This document shows, piece after piece, positions 8,953 to 15,423 of a DNA stretch of 64,000 nucleotides. The notes under the pieces were generated by a model. It was not told where the DNA came from. It was given only the letters and a program-made list of their open reading frames with translations, and made no database searches. The stretch is from Parabacteroides sp. ZJ-118. GTDB taxonomy: Bacteria > Bacteroidota > Bacteroidia > Bacteroidales > Tannerellaceae. Numbering within the stretch: the stretch's first letter is position 1; every line of letters begins with the position of its first letter. Both the position numbers and the translations under genes were made by a program. The stretch lies in NCBI RefSeq assembly GCF_011038785.1, contig NZ_JAAKDT010000001.1, positions 1-64,000 of the forward strand, read 5' to 3'.

Positions 8953-10398
8953 CTATTTATATATCACATTTCTCATTTTATTAACCACAAACTCACTTTC
9001 TGGAGTATGAGTCAACAAGGAGATGCCTATATACACTATAATCCCAACTGGAATACTTAATAGCAACAGAGGTAGATCGTCTAACCCTAACCACTTAAGA
9101 GAATACATGCTAATTCCCATAATACTAGCTTTAAGAAAGACAGGAAACAAGACTATCATTTCTTGTTTAAAAGAGACTTTAGGAAGTAATTTACGTACAA
9201 AATAAGTCACAACTAACAAATCCGAAAAAGAATAAAAAATCAATCCTAAACAAACAACTATCAAACCTCCTCTAAGAGACAAAAAAAGGATTAAGAATGC
9301 GATTATTTTTTTAATCACTTCTGCTCTTAAAGTCAAGTCGCTTCTATGCTTGACATTTAACAAATCTACTGTCATTCTCATTATAGGATCCCACATATAG
9401 GCCACACACATTATTTGTATAAAAGGAACTGTATCCATCCACCTATCCGTAAGTGTCAACCTAACTATTGGTTCTGCCATCGCGCAGAGACCAAGCATAA
9501 TAGGGAAAACCACAAACGAAGTCATACGGAGGAAAGCATAAAATTTACCTTGCAAGGCTTCCGCATCATCCTGCAACTCACATTCAATCGGATAAAAGAC
9601 TCGAACTAATATATTAGTAAAATTGTATGCGGGAAACTTAGAGATAGTCTCAGCCCTATTATATAGCCCTAAATCAGAAGCTGGAAAAAATTTACCGATC
9701 AACAATGTATAAGAGTTAGTATATATATTAGCGATAAATCCACCCAATAATATTTTCGAGCTAAAACCAAATAATCCTCTAAATGATTGAATAGAAAAAA
9801 CCAACGAAGGCCTCCATGAAGAAGAGAACCATAACAATAAGACATTTATCAAATTCTTAATGATCCCTTGGAGTACCAAAGTGTATACTCCATATCCTTT
9901 GTAGGCCATAAACATCGCGACAGCTCCACTTATAAAGACAGAGGATAAAGAAATCCAAGCCTGTCGTTTAAAATCTAAGTCGATAGTCAAAATCGCCTTT
10001 TGGACTGTAGCAAAAGAACTTATCACAAAATTGATAGATACCCATATTATTAAATCGGTCAACAACGGCTGGTTATAAAATGAAGCAATTTTATCAGACA
10101 AAGAGATTAATAACAAATAAATCAGTATGGCTACAACAATATTAAAATAAAACACAGTCGAGTAATCCACTTCTGTTCTATCTTGCTTCTGAACTAACGC
10201 ATTAAGGAATCCTGAATCAACAAATGTTTGCGCTAATGCCACAAAAATCCCCAACATGGCAATTAAACCATAATCAGAAGGGAGTAATTGGCGAGCAATA
10301 ATAAATGTAAAAACAAAATTAACTCCCTGTGCGGAAAATCGTTCTATACCACTCCAAGCCAAGCCTTTAAAAACTCGTTTCTTATTATCTACTGCCAT
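8953..10398 (-). CDS. wzx: Wzx-type oligosaccharide flippase (MOP superfamily)
   Basis: 481 aa from the ATG at 10398 (MAVDNKKRVFKGLAWSG); an upstream TTG in frame is less likely. About 12-14 transmembrane helices and the N-terminal pattern of WzxC-like lipopolysaccharide/teichuronic acid exporters (GIERFSAQGVNFVFTFIIAR, LLPSDYGLIAML). It should translocate the undecaprenyl-PP-linked repeat unit to the periplasmic face for polymerisation. It is the first intact gene of the AT-rich, variable part of CPS1, just after a scar of deleted nucleotide-sugar genes. Confidence 0.85.
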   Translation of the reverse strand: MAVDNKKRVFKGLAWSGIERFSAQGVNFVFTFIIARQLLPSDYGLIAMLGIFVALAQTFVDSGFLNALVQKQDRTEVDYSTVFYFNIVVAILIYLLLISLSDKIASFYNQPLLTDLIIWVSINFVISSFATVQKAILTIDLDFKRQAWISLSSVFISGAVAMFMAYKGYGVYTLVLQGIIKNLINVLLLWFSSSWRPSLVFSIQSFRGLFGFSSKILLGGFIANIYTNSYTLLIGKFFPASDLGLYNRAETISKFPAYNFTNILVRVFYPIECELQDDAEALQGKFYAFLRMTSFVVFPIMLGLCAMAEPIVRLTLTDRWMDTVPFIQIMCVAYMWDPIMRMTVDLLNVKHRSDLTLRAEVIKKIIAFLILFLSLRGGLIVVCLGLIFYSFSDLLVVTYFVRKLLPKVSFKQEMIVLFPVFLKASIMGISMYSLKWLGLDDLPLLLLSIPVGIIVYIGISLLTHTPESEFVVNKMRNVIYK

Positions 10399-10409
10399 AA
10401 AATTAGCAT

Positions 10410-10527
10410 CTAATTGCAAATCCCCCCTCTATTCCCATAAAACTCCTTGTACCAATCCACCGTCCTTCTTACCCCCTTCTCTATATACCAAGCCTACATA
10501 GCCCGTGCCTACTACAGCGATATTCAT
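10410..10527 (-). pseudogene. Scar: start of UDP-glucose 6-dehydrogenase joined to the tail of an NAD-dependent epimerase
   Basis: From the ATG at 10527 the frame reads MNIAVVGTGYVGLV, the dinucleotide-binding N-terminus of UDP-glucose/nucleotide-sugar dehydrogenases. It then loses similarity and stops at 10429. A second frame across 10410-10485 reads YIEKGVRRTVDWYKEFYG, the C-terminal helix of sugar-nucleotide epimerases. The two genes are often neighbours in Bacteroidales capsule loci, so a deletion of about two genes has fused their outer ends. The scar directly precedes wzx. Confidence 0.75.
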
Positions 10528-10615
10528 GTCTGTATATTTTAATTATATCATTCAATTATACGACTCTTTCTAATTGAAATGAATCGTAAGTAGTCACTCT
10601 GGACCCGTTAAGGAG
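10528..10615. other. Intergenic segment with no recognised element
   Basis: AT-rich spacer between the dehydrogenase/epimerase scar and the IS remnant. I see no ORF, promoter box or repeat. Confidence 0.5.
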
Positions 10616-10765
10616 CTAAAGAGGCTGCTTACTGTACTCTATGAGCCAGGCATAGTCAACCCCTTCATCCTTGCAGTACTTTCTCAGGCTGCGACCTTTG
10701 CGATGCTGATTGTAGTCTTGCATCACTTTCTCAAAGTATTTTCTTCCAGCTTCAACATGTGCTCT
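10616..10765 (-). pseudogene. Remnant of a short IS66-type helper/HTH ORF
   Basis: An open frame without an early start codon (stop at 10616) encodes a 49-residue piece containing GRSLRKYCKDEGVDYAWL. The spacing G-x-S-L-R-x-Y-C-x-x-E-G-V-x-Y resembles the N-terminal helix-turn-helix of IS66-family accessory proteins common in Bacteroides (pattern G-L-S-x-x-x-F-C-x-x-E-x-x-x-x-S/T-x-x-Y-W). No transposase, terminal inverted repeats or target duplication are visible nearby, so this is debris. Its position next to the gene scar suggests the deletion was linked to a mobile element. Confidence 0.5.
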
Positions 10766-10801
10766 TTATATATTGATGTCCACATAACCACACTGACTTG
10801 A

Positions 10802-10911
10802 TAGAGCCAGGTTGGGAAAGATGATTTCCCTTACCAGGGAAACCACCTTTCCCTGATAAGGGAAGACACTATTCCCCGATAAGGGAAGAGTGACTTCCCA
10901 AATCTATCAAA
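10802..10911. repeat. Array of about five 23-bp-period palindromic units (TTTCCC-N6-GGGAAA type) after DUF4469
   Basis: Three full units begin at 10825, 10848 and 10871, exactly 23 bp apart. Each is TTTCCC (or ATTCCC), six bases (TTACCA, TGATAA, CGATAA), then GGGAAA/G, followed by a 5-bp linker that is not conserved. Half units in the same phase flank them: GGGAAA at 10814-10819 and CTTCCC at 10894-10899. The last unit touches the stop codon of the DUF4469 gene. Each unit can form a DNA cruciform or RNA hairpin. No cas genes and no T-run, so neither a CRISPR nor a standard terminator. Confidence 0.85.
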
Positions 10912-11668
10912 TCTCGCCCGGGACCTCGCTATCGTCACCTCCTTCGGTGGGTTTGCCGCCGACCCAAATCTGCGTGCTCACGCTACGGGGCGTTTTCAGC
11001 AAATGACCGGAGTTGGCGTATTGCGTCGTCACCGTCAGCGTGTACTCGCCCTCCGCCAGATCAGCCGGCAAGAGTAACGTAAGCGAGGAGGGGTTGTTGA
11101 TCGTGATCAGGTCGTCCGTCAGTTTCGTGACGGCCTTCGCCGCGTTGGTCAGCGTAACGCCTACCGACTCGTCGTCGCCCACCACCTTCAGCATCGCGCC
11201 GCGCACGAAGAGGTTGCGGCCCGCCGTCGCGCTGCCGTCCTTCAAGCCCGTCTTCTTATCCTCGGTCTCGAGGATGTACATGATATTCGACTTCTCGCCG
11301 AGAATCTCCACGGAGGTCTTGGCGATCTCCTCGCGCAACACCTTGTCCTGCGTCAGGGAGACGTAGATGGAGTTCTTCTCCTTGTTCCATACGCCGCCCT
11401 CGACCACGCCGGTCAGTTGCGGAACCGCACGGAACAGGCCCGTGTTCACGCTGTAACCGTTCAAGACCAAATCCATCACGATTCGGTGGTAGAGCGTCAC
11501 GGAGTGACGCAGCGTCTCCGGACGCAAGCCGGTGTCTTGCTTGTACATCTCCTCCAGCACGTCGTCAAGGGTTAAACTTCCGGCCGAAGCCAGCAACAAG
11601 ATCTTGTCCGTCTTGTTGTCGGTGGTCACCGAATTGTCGATGAGCCAGCCTTTCAATACTTTCTTCAT
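10907..11668 (-). CDS. HU-like DNA-binding domain protein with C-terminal DUF4469 (Ig-like fold), CPS1 copy
   Basis: 253 aa. Residues 1 to about 130 resemble the HU-like DNA-binding domain family of Bacteroidales. Residues from about 140 to 235 match DUF4469, predicted to be Ig-like (beta-rich stretch SLTLLLPADLAEGEYTLTVT). No signal peptide or membrane segment, so it should be cytoplasmic. It is about 85% identical by eye to the 252-aa copy in CPS2 (53765-54523), yet uses GC-richer codons. Both copies stand at the border between head genes and variable genes, and both are followed by a 23-bp-period palindrome array. Function unknown; a nucleoid-type or site-specific DNA-binding role is an inference. 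Confidence 0.75.
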   Translation of the reverse strand: MKKVLKGWLIDNSVTTDNKTDKILLLASAGSLTLDDVLEEMYKQDTGLRPETLRHSVTLYHRIVMDLVLNGYSVNTGLFRAVPQLTGVVEGGVWNKEKNSIYVSLTQDKVLREEIAKTSVEILGEKSNIMYILETEDKKTGLKDGSATAGRNLFVRGAMLKVVGDDESVGVTLTNAAKAVTKLTDDLITINNPSSLTLLLPADLAEGEYTLTVTTQYANSGHLLKTPRSVSTQIWVGGKPTEGGDDSEVPGEI

Positions 11669-11684
11669 AGTTCTTTGTTTTAAC

Positions 11685-11706
11685 GGAGGGGCGGAATTGC
11701 CTCTCC
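11685..11706. promoter_or_regulatory. Hairpin upstream of the CPS1 DUF4469 gene
   Basis: GGAGGGGC-GGAATT-GCCTCTCC: an 8-bp stem with one mismatch and a 6-bp centre, placed between the sugar transferase stop and the DUF4469 start (reading leftwards). Its stem-N6-stem form is like the units of the downstream array but the sequence differs. Confidence 0.5.
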
Positions 11707-11715
11707 TTTATATTT

Positions 11716-12381
11716 TCAGAATTTCTTCCCGAACGCTATGTTCAAGAACGTCTTCACCAATATCTTGAAATCGAACCACCACGAGCGGTGCTCCAGATAG
11801 AACAGGTCGTAGCGCAGACGGCGAAGCATCTTCTCCAACGTGTCCGTATAGCCGTTGTGAAGCGTGGCGTAGGAGGTCACGCCCGGACGGATCTGGTACA
11901 GATAACGATAGCGGGGATCACGCTCCATGATCCGGTCGATGTAGAACTTTCGCTCGGGACGAGGGCCGATAAAGGACATGTCACCGACGAAGACATTCCA
12001 TAATTGGGGCAGCTCGTCCAGATGATGCTCACGCAGGAACTTGCCCACGCGGGTCATGCGAGGATCCGCTCCTCCCTTGTAAAGAGCGGGGCCGAACTTC
12101 TCAGCGTCCAAACGCATGCTGCGGAACTTGTAGATGTTGAACGGGCGGCCGAAACGGCCGATTCGCTCCTGCTTGAAAATGGCCGGACCGCCATCCTCGC
12201 GCCTTACGGCGATGTAGCAGATCAAGGACAAAGGAGAGAATACGACCAAGGCGATCAAGGCCAAAAAGCAATCCCCGATACGCTTCACGTTACGCTCGAA
12301 GGCGTTCATCCCATCCGGGATGAATCGTTCCGGACTCTCTCCCTCTCTTTTCTCGAAAGGAACACTGCTCTCTTCACTCAT
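11716..12381 (-). CDS. Initiating sugar-1-phosphate transferase (undecaprenyl-phosphate, PglC/WcaJ catalytic family)
   Basis: 221 aa. One N-terminal hydrophobic segment (about residues 34-56) then the bacterial sugar transferase domain: IFKQERIG, YKFRSMR, DELPQLWNVFVGDMSFIGPRP. This is the small monotopic form lacking the extra four-helix N-terminal domain of WbaP/WcaJ. It transfers a sugar phosphate from a UDP-sugar to undecaprenyl phosphate and so starts the CPS1 repeat unit. The start overlaps the upxZ stop by 4 bp (ATGA), indicating coupling. Confidence 0.9.
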   Translation of the reverse strand: MSEESSVPFEKREGESPERFIPDGMNAFERNVKRIGDCFLALIALVVFSPLSLICYIAVRREDGGPAIFKQERIGRFGRPFNIYKFRSMRLDAEKFGPALYKGGADPRMTRVGKFLREHHLDELPQLWNVFVGDMSFIGPRPERKFYIDRIMERDPRYRYLYQIRPGVTSYATLHNGYTDTLEKMLRRLRYDLFYLEHRSWWFDFKILVKTFLNIAFGKKF

Positions 12382-12767
12382 ACGATCTCACTTAATGAAG
12401 GCAACCCTTCCACCTCGCCGGCGTGCCATGCTTGGTAGTCCTCACGGGAGAGTTGGGATGCGGTTAATAATTTGTAATCCATGTCGTCTCTTCGCAAGAT
12501 GTGCTTGCGGGCATACGCACGGAACGAGCGATCCGTCACGGAGACCATCACCACCGGGAACGGGTAGCCGAGCAGGCGCATCGGCGTGATCTCGCTGTCC
12601 GGGAACGCACGGCGCAACTGGTAGGCCGAGCGCTCGAAAGCCACCCAATAGGGTCCCGTGCAATAGAGGTGTATCGCGTTTCGGTTCGCACGCTCGCGAT
12701 CCATGATCTCTGCCAAACGCTCGTTCAGCAACCTCACCAAACGGACGCCGGAAGGAAGGGAAGACAT
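12378..12767 (-). CDS. upxZ: UpxZ family inhibitor of UpxY antiterminators
   Basis: 129 aa, no membrane segment. Sequence pattern (LVRLLNERLAEIMDRER near the start, LYCTGPYWVAFERSAYQL in the middle, HILRRDDMDYKLL near the end) fits UpxZ. In Bacteroides fragilis UpxZ proteins inhibit UpxY proteins made by other capsule loci, so that one capsule dominates (Chatzidaki-Livanis and Comstock work). The position just after upxY is the standard one. CPS2 of this window has a upxY but no upxZ, so CPS1 could silence CPS2 but not the reverse. Confidence 0.85.
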   Translation of the reverse strand: MSSLPSGVRLVRLLNERLAEIMDRERANRNAIHLYCTGPYWVAFERSAYQLRRAFPDSEITPMRLLGYPFPVVMVSVTDRSFRAYARKHILRRDDMDYKLLTASQLSREDYQAWHAGEVEGLPSLSEIV

Positions 12768-12809
12768 GTTTTGACTATGATTGTTGATTTATGATTTAAG
12801 CGATCAACG

Positions 12810-13919
12810 CTATCCGTGCCTCAGCCACCGGTCGTAATCGGCCAACCGACGGATTAAAGTCTGCTTGCTCTTCTTGGGTGAGGACTCAACCCTCCACGGA
12901 TCCACCAAATCGTGCGCCATCTGCCGGTAGACGCTGCTGTCCGTGCAACCGTAGAGCGTCACCAGCAACAGGGCGCGGGATTGCGGCGCTTTCACCGCCG
13001 GGAGCATGCCGCGCATCGTGGCGAGCAAGCGCACGAACTCATCCTCCTCGCCCAACAGCTTGTAGGCGGAAAGGAGCGACGAGTAGATCTTGCAACGCAT
13101 CACGTCCGTCTCCGCGCGGAGCGAGCCGTAGGATCTCAACACCTCACGCGCCAAGCGCGTATCCCCCTCCGCTACGCTGCCGGAGGCGTGGTAACGCCCC
13201 AAGGCATCGTGCAAGCCCTCCCGCAGGCGGTCGTTGTCCAGGTGGGTATAGGCGTGCTTGCCCTTGGTGTTCAGCTCGATCAACTCATACTCGCCCGGCT
13301 TCACCTCGAACAGGGGAACCCACATGCAATCGAGGATACGTGCCATGACATCCTTATGACCGCCGCCCGGCTGGATCACCACCTCCGCCTCCATCCCGGC
13401 GAAATAGCCGGACGTGATGCGTACGCGGTCCCCCTTCAGCAGGCGGCCGCTGTCCGGGACATATACGGGAAGCTCATTGGAATACGATCTCGCCACCCAA
13501 CGCAGATTCTCCATCTCGCTATCCGACAGGTAAGGGAAACGGGCCGCGTCTCCGGAAGAGATCCGGGGCAGGAAATTGTACAGGGGAAGCGTGCGCTTCA
13601 TCCGGAAGATCTCCTCCACGGAGGAGCGGATAAACACGTAGTTGAACAGCAGGGGACGCCTCGTGTTGACCAGCTTGCCGCCCACCTTCCTCACCTCCAC
13701 GTACGAGGGGGCGAAATACTCGAACAACGTCTCCCCGCGACGCTCGCGCCGGGAAAGCTCCACGTCCAGCCCCCTCGAGGGGCTGATCCTGTCGCGCCTG
13801 CCACCCGCGGCGGTAGGGAGCGTCAGCACATACCAGCGAACGGTTCTCAGGTCTTGACGCTTACGAACCTGCGCCATGCCCCTATCCGGGCAATCGTTCC
13901 TCAAAGCATTTATCGACAT
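12810..13919 (-). CDS. upxY: UpxY-family (NusG-like) transcription antiterminator with a long C-terminal extension
   Basis: 369 aa from the ATG at 13919; a 17-codon in-frame extension upstream has no family support. The NGN domain starts at WYVLTLPTAAGG (residue about 29) and contains LLFNYVFIRSS. The KOW motif is LLKGDRVRITSGYFAGMEAE near residue 170. After about residue 215 comes an alpha-helical extension of about 150 residues (alternating charged helices, LRSYGSLRAETDVMRCKIYS) that ordinary UpxY proteins of about 170-200 aa lack. It should bind RNA polymerase in the CPS1 leader and stop premature termination. First gene after the invertible promoter; leader about 180 nt. Confidence 0.88.
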   Translation of the reverse strand: MSINALRNDCPDRGMAQVRKRQDLRTVRWYVLTLPTAAGGRRDRISPSRGLDVELSRRERRGETLFEYFAPSYVEVRKVGGKLVNTRRPLLFNYVFIRSSVEEIFRMKRTLPLYNFLPRISSGDAARFPYLSDSEMENLRWVARSYSNELPVYVPDSGRLLKGDRVRITSGYFAGMEAEVVIQPGGGHKDVMARILDCMWVPLFEVKPGEYELIELNTKGKHAYTHLDNDRLREGLHDALGRYHASGSVAEGDTRLAREVLRSYGSLRAETDVMRCKIYSSLLSAYKLLGEEDEFVRLLATMRGMLPAVKAPQSRALLLVTLYGCTDSSVYRQMAHDLVDPWRVESSPKKSKQTLIRRLADYDRWLRHG

Positions 13920-14070
13920 GATTCTCTTTTCCCCCCTGATTATGCCAGGACCTCCCAAGGCGAACGGCAATTCAAAGCCCTGCCAAGACGATCCCGTTTA
14001 TCCTTGACACACAACACTTTACGTATTCAATTATGGCATCTCTGAAAATTACCATCGCCCGAGAATATTA

Positions 14071-14091
14071 AGCTACTCGGGAAGTAGCGTA
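14071..14091 (+). repeat. Left inverted repeat of the CPS1 inverton
   Basis: 21 bp, perfect partner of 14391-14411. The promoter's -7 box ends 13 bp inside it, so the transcript start lies only a few bases from the repeat and the RNA leader reads through it in the ON orientation. Confidence 0.9.
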
Positions 14092-14104
14092 TTCTTTCAC
14101 GGCG

Positions 14105-14133
14105 CAAATGTAGCAAAAAAAGATAATAGGCAA
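14105..14133 (-). promoter_or_regulatory. CPS1 promoter inside the inverton, pointing to upxY (ON)
   Basis: On the minus strand: TTG (14131-14133), 18 bp, TACATTTG (14105-14112). This matches the Bacteroidetes TTG-N18/19-TAnnTTTG pattern. It reads leftwards out of the element through the left repeat toward upxY at 13919. Confidence 0.85.
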
Positions 14134-14390
14134 GCCTTCCAAGGAGAAAACTTTCTTTTTCTTAGGGGCGATCTGCCTAATTTCATAAAACACATGTGTG
14201 ATTCTGCCTTTTTTGTTGTCTCATGGACATGACAATCCGGGCAGAAGGGATTCCCCTTTTGCCTTTATTCATCCAAGACCTTGAAGTGGCACGCAGATGA
14301 TGCGGATGGACGTGGATTTTATAGATAAAAAAATAAATATCCGGTCCATCTGCCCGGTCTGCGCCATCTGTTTCCCCTAATACGAGCTTT

Positions 14391-14411
14391 TACGCTACTT
14401 CCCGAGTAGCT
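14391..14411 (-). repeat. Right inverted repeat of the CPS1 inverton
   Basis: Exact reverse complement of 14071-14091. It lies 7 bp beyond the stop codon of the recombinase gene. Confidence 0.9.
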
Positions 14412-14418
14412 AAATCCC

Positions 14419-15357
14419 TTACCCAGCCCCGGATACCGGCTTGTACACGCTCCCGAAACAGGCCCGGTTCACCGCCGACAGACGCTCCAAGGAAAAGCTC
14501 TTCAAATAGATCTGGGTGGTCTTGATGGACGTGTGCCCCAGCAACTCGCTGATCACATCGATCGGTACCTCCTGTTCCCGCAAGGTCGTGGCGAACGAGT
14601 GGCGGATCGTGTAAGAGGTGACCGGCTCGTCCACGCCGCAAGTCTCCGCCAACAACCTCAAGTCGCGGTTGAAACGGTACAGGGCCTTGTTGTATTCCAC
14701 GTAGGCCTCCTCGCCCGTTTTCTTCCCGCTCAGGAATGGGAACAGGTAAGGTGACCCCTTGTCCGTGCAAGCCGCCAGCTCGTCCAACAGGTGACGTACC
14801 TCGGCGGGGATCTCCAACCGGATGAGGGACCCGCTCTTCTGTCGGTGGTACGACAAGACCCCGCCCTTGATGTTCTCTTTCCTCAAATGGGCGAAATCCA
14901 CGAACGCCATACCGCTGAACGCGAACATCAGGCTAAAGGCCAGCCGGGTTCTCCGCATCTCCGGCTCGACTTCCGCGGTCCCCATCAACGAGCACAAACT
15001 TCCCGAAGGCAACGCCCTCTTCCGCTTGCTCTCCACGCCCGTGAAGACATCTTTGAACAGGTTAGGTACAAAGGGTGCCTCGCCCGCCTCCACGGCTATG
15101 TTGTAGATGTGACGGATCCGGCGCATATAGGTCGACACCGTATTCATGGAACATCCCCTGTCCAACAACCAGGACTGATAACGCGAGAGCGTGTCCCTGT
15201 TAATATGAGAGTAAGGTATCCTCTCCTTGCCGCAAAACCTCCGGAACGAGTTCAACGCATCTTGATAACTCTTCGCCGTGGAATACCGCTTTTTCTCACG
15301 CAGACAAGCTATGTAGACTAGCATGCCCATAACAAAATCTTCTTCTTCTTTTTTCAT
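14419..15357 (-). CDS. Tyrosine recombinase, probable local invertase of the CPS1 promoter
   Basis: 312 aa. N-terminal SAM-like core-binding domain (about 10-95), then the catalytic domain. Visible active-site parts: YTIRHSFAT (box II Arg near 252, with Tyr where many relatives have His), LLGHTS (His about 275) and the nucleophile Tyr284 in QIYLKSF. At box I the sequence is FSGMAF, without the Arg seen in the CPS2 enzyme (TRGMSL). The gene points into the inverton and ends 7 bp from its right repeat. A good RBS (AAGGAG) precedes the ATG. Its GC-rich codons match upxY-upxZ rather than the glycosyltransferases. Confidence 0.88.
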   Translation of the reverse strand: MKKEEEDFVMGMLVYIACLREKKRYSTAKSYQDALNSFRRFCGKERIPYSHINRDTLSRYQSWLLDRGCSMNTVSTYMRRIRHIYNIAVEAGEAPFVPNLFKDVFTGVESKRKRALPSGSLCSLMGTAEVEPEMRRTRLAFSLMFAFSGMAFVDFAHLRKENIKGGVLSYHRQKSGSLIRLEIPAEVRHLLDELAACTDKGSPYLFPFLSGKKTGEEAYVEYNKALYRFNRDLRLLAETCGVDEPVTSYTIRHSFATTLREQEVPIDVISELLGHTSIKTTQIYLKSFSLERLSAVNRACFGSVYKPVSGAG

Positions 15358-15379
15358 ATTTTCTCCTTAATAAAAAAGC

Positions 15380-15396
15380 CAAAAATACTACCTTTG
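15380..15396. promoter_or_regulatory. Overlapping divergent promoters for the recombinase and cobQ
   Basis: Minus strand TATTTTTG (15380-15387) faces the recombinase; plus strand TACCTTTG (15389-15396) faces cobQ. The two -7 boxes lie back to back with one base between, so the polymerases should compete. The cobQ start is 27 bp downstream of its box. Confidence 0.65.
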
Positions 15397-15423
15397 TGTA
15401 CCGTGTAAATAAAATCGATACAG

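Larger units (their letters stand above)
14071..14411. other. Invertible promoter element of CPS1 (21-bp perfect inverted repeats, 299-bp interior)
   Basis: Left repeat 14071-14091 begins AGCTACTCGGGAAGTAGC; right repeat 14391-14411 is its exact reverse complement over all 21 bp. The interior (14092-14390) has no ORF of note but carries one clear promoter. Each repeat is itself a dyad, GCTAC-TCGGGAA-GTAGC, as expected for a tyrosine-recombinase site with a 7-bp exchange core. The element sits between the recombinase gene and upxY. This is the layout of phase-variable capsule promoters in Bacteroides. Confidence 0.9.

Noticed and set aside
10802-10911. CRISPR array
   Set aside because: Units are short palindromes with no constant repeat or unique 30-bp spacers, the period is 23 bp, and no cas genes are present.
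12912-14045. Long plus-strand open frame opposite upxY (377 codons)
   Set aside because: Shadow of GC-rich codons in upxY; no family pattern, no promoter, and it runs into the inverton side without an RBS.
15358-15423. Cobalamin riboswitch before cobQ
   Set aside because: The 66-bp gap is filled by two opposed promoters and is too short for the aptamer.
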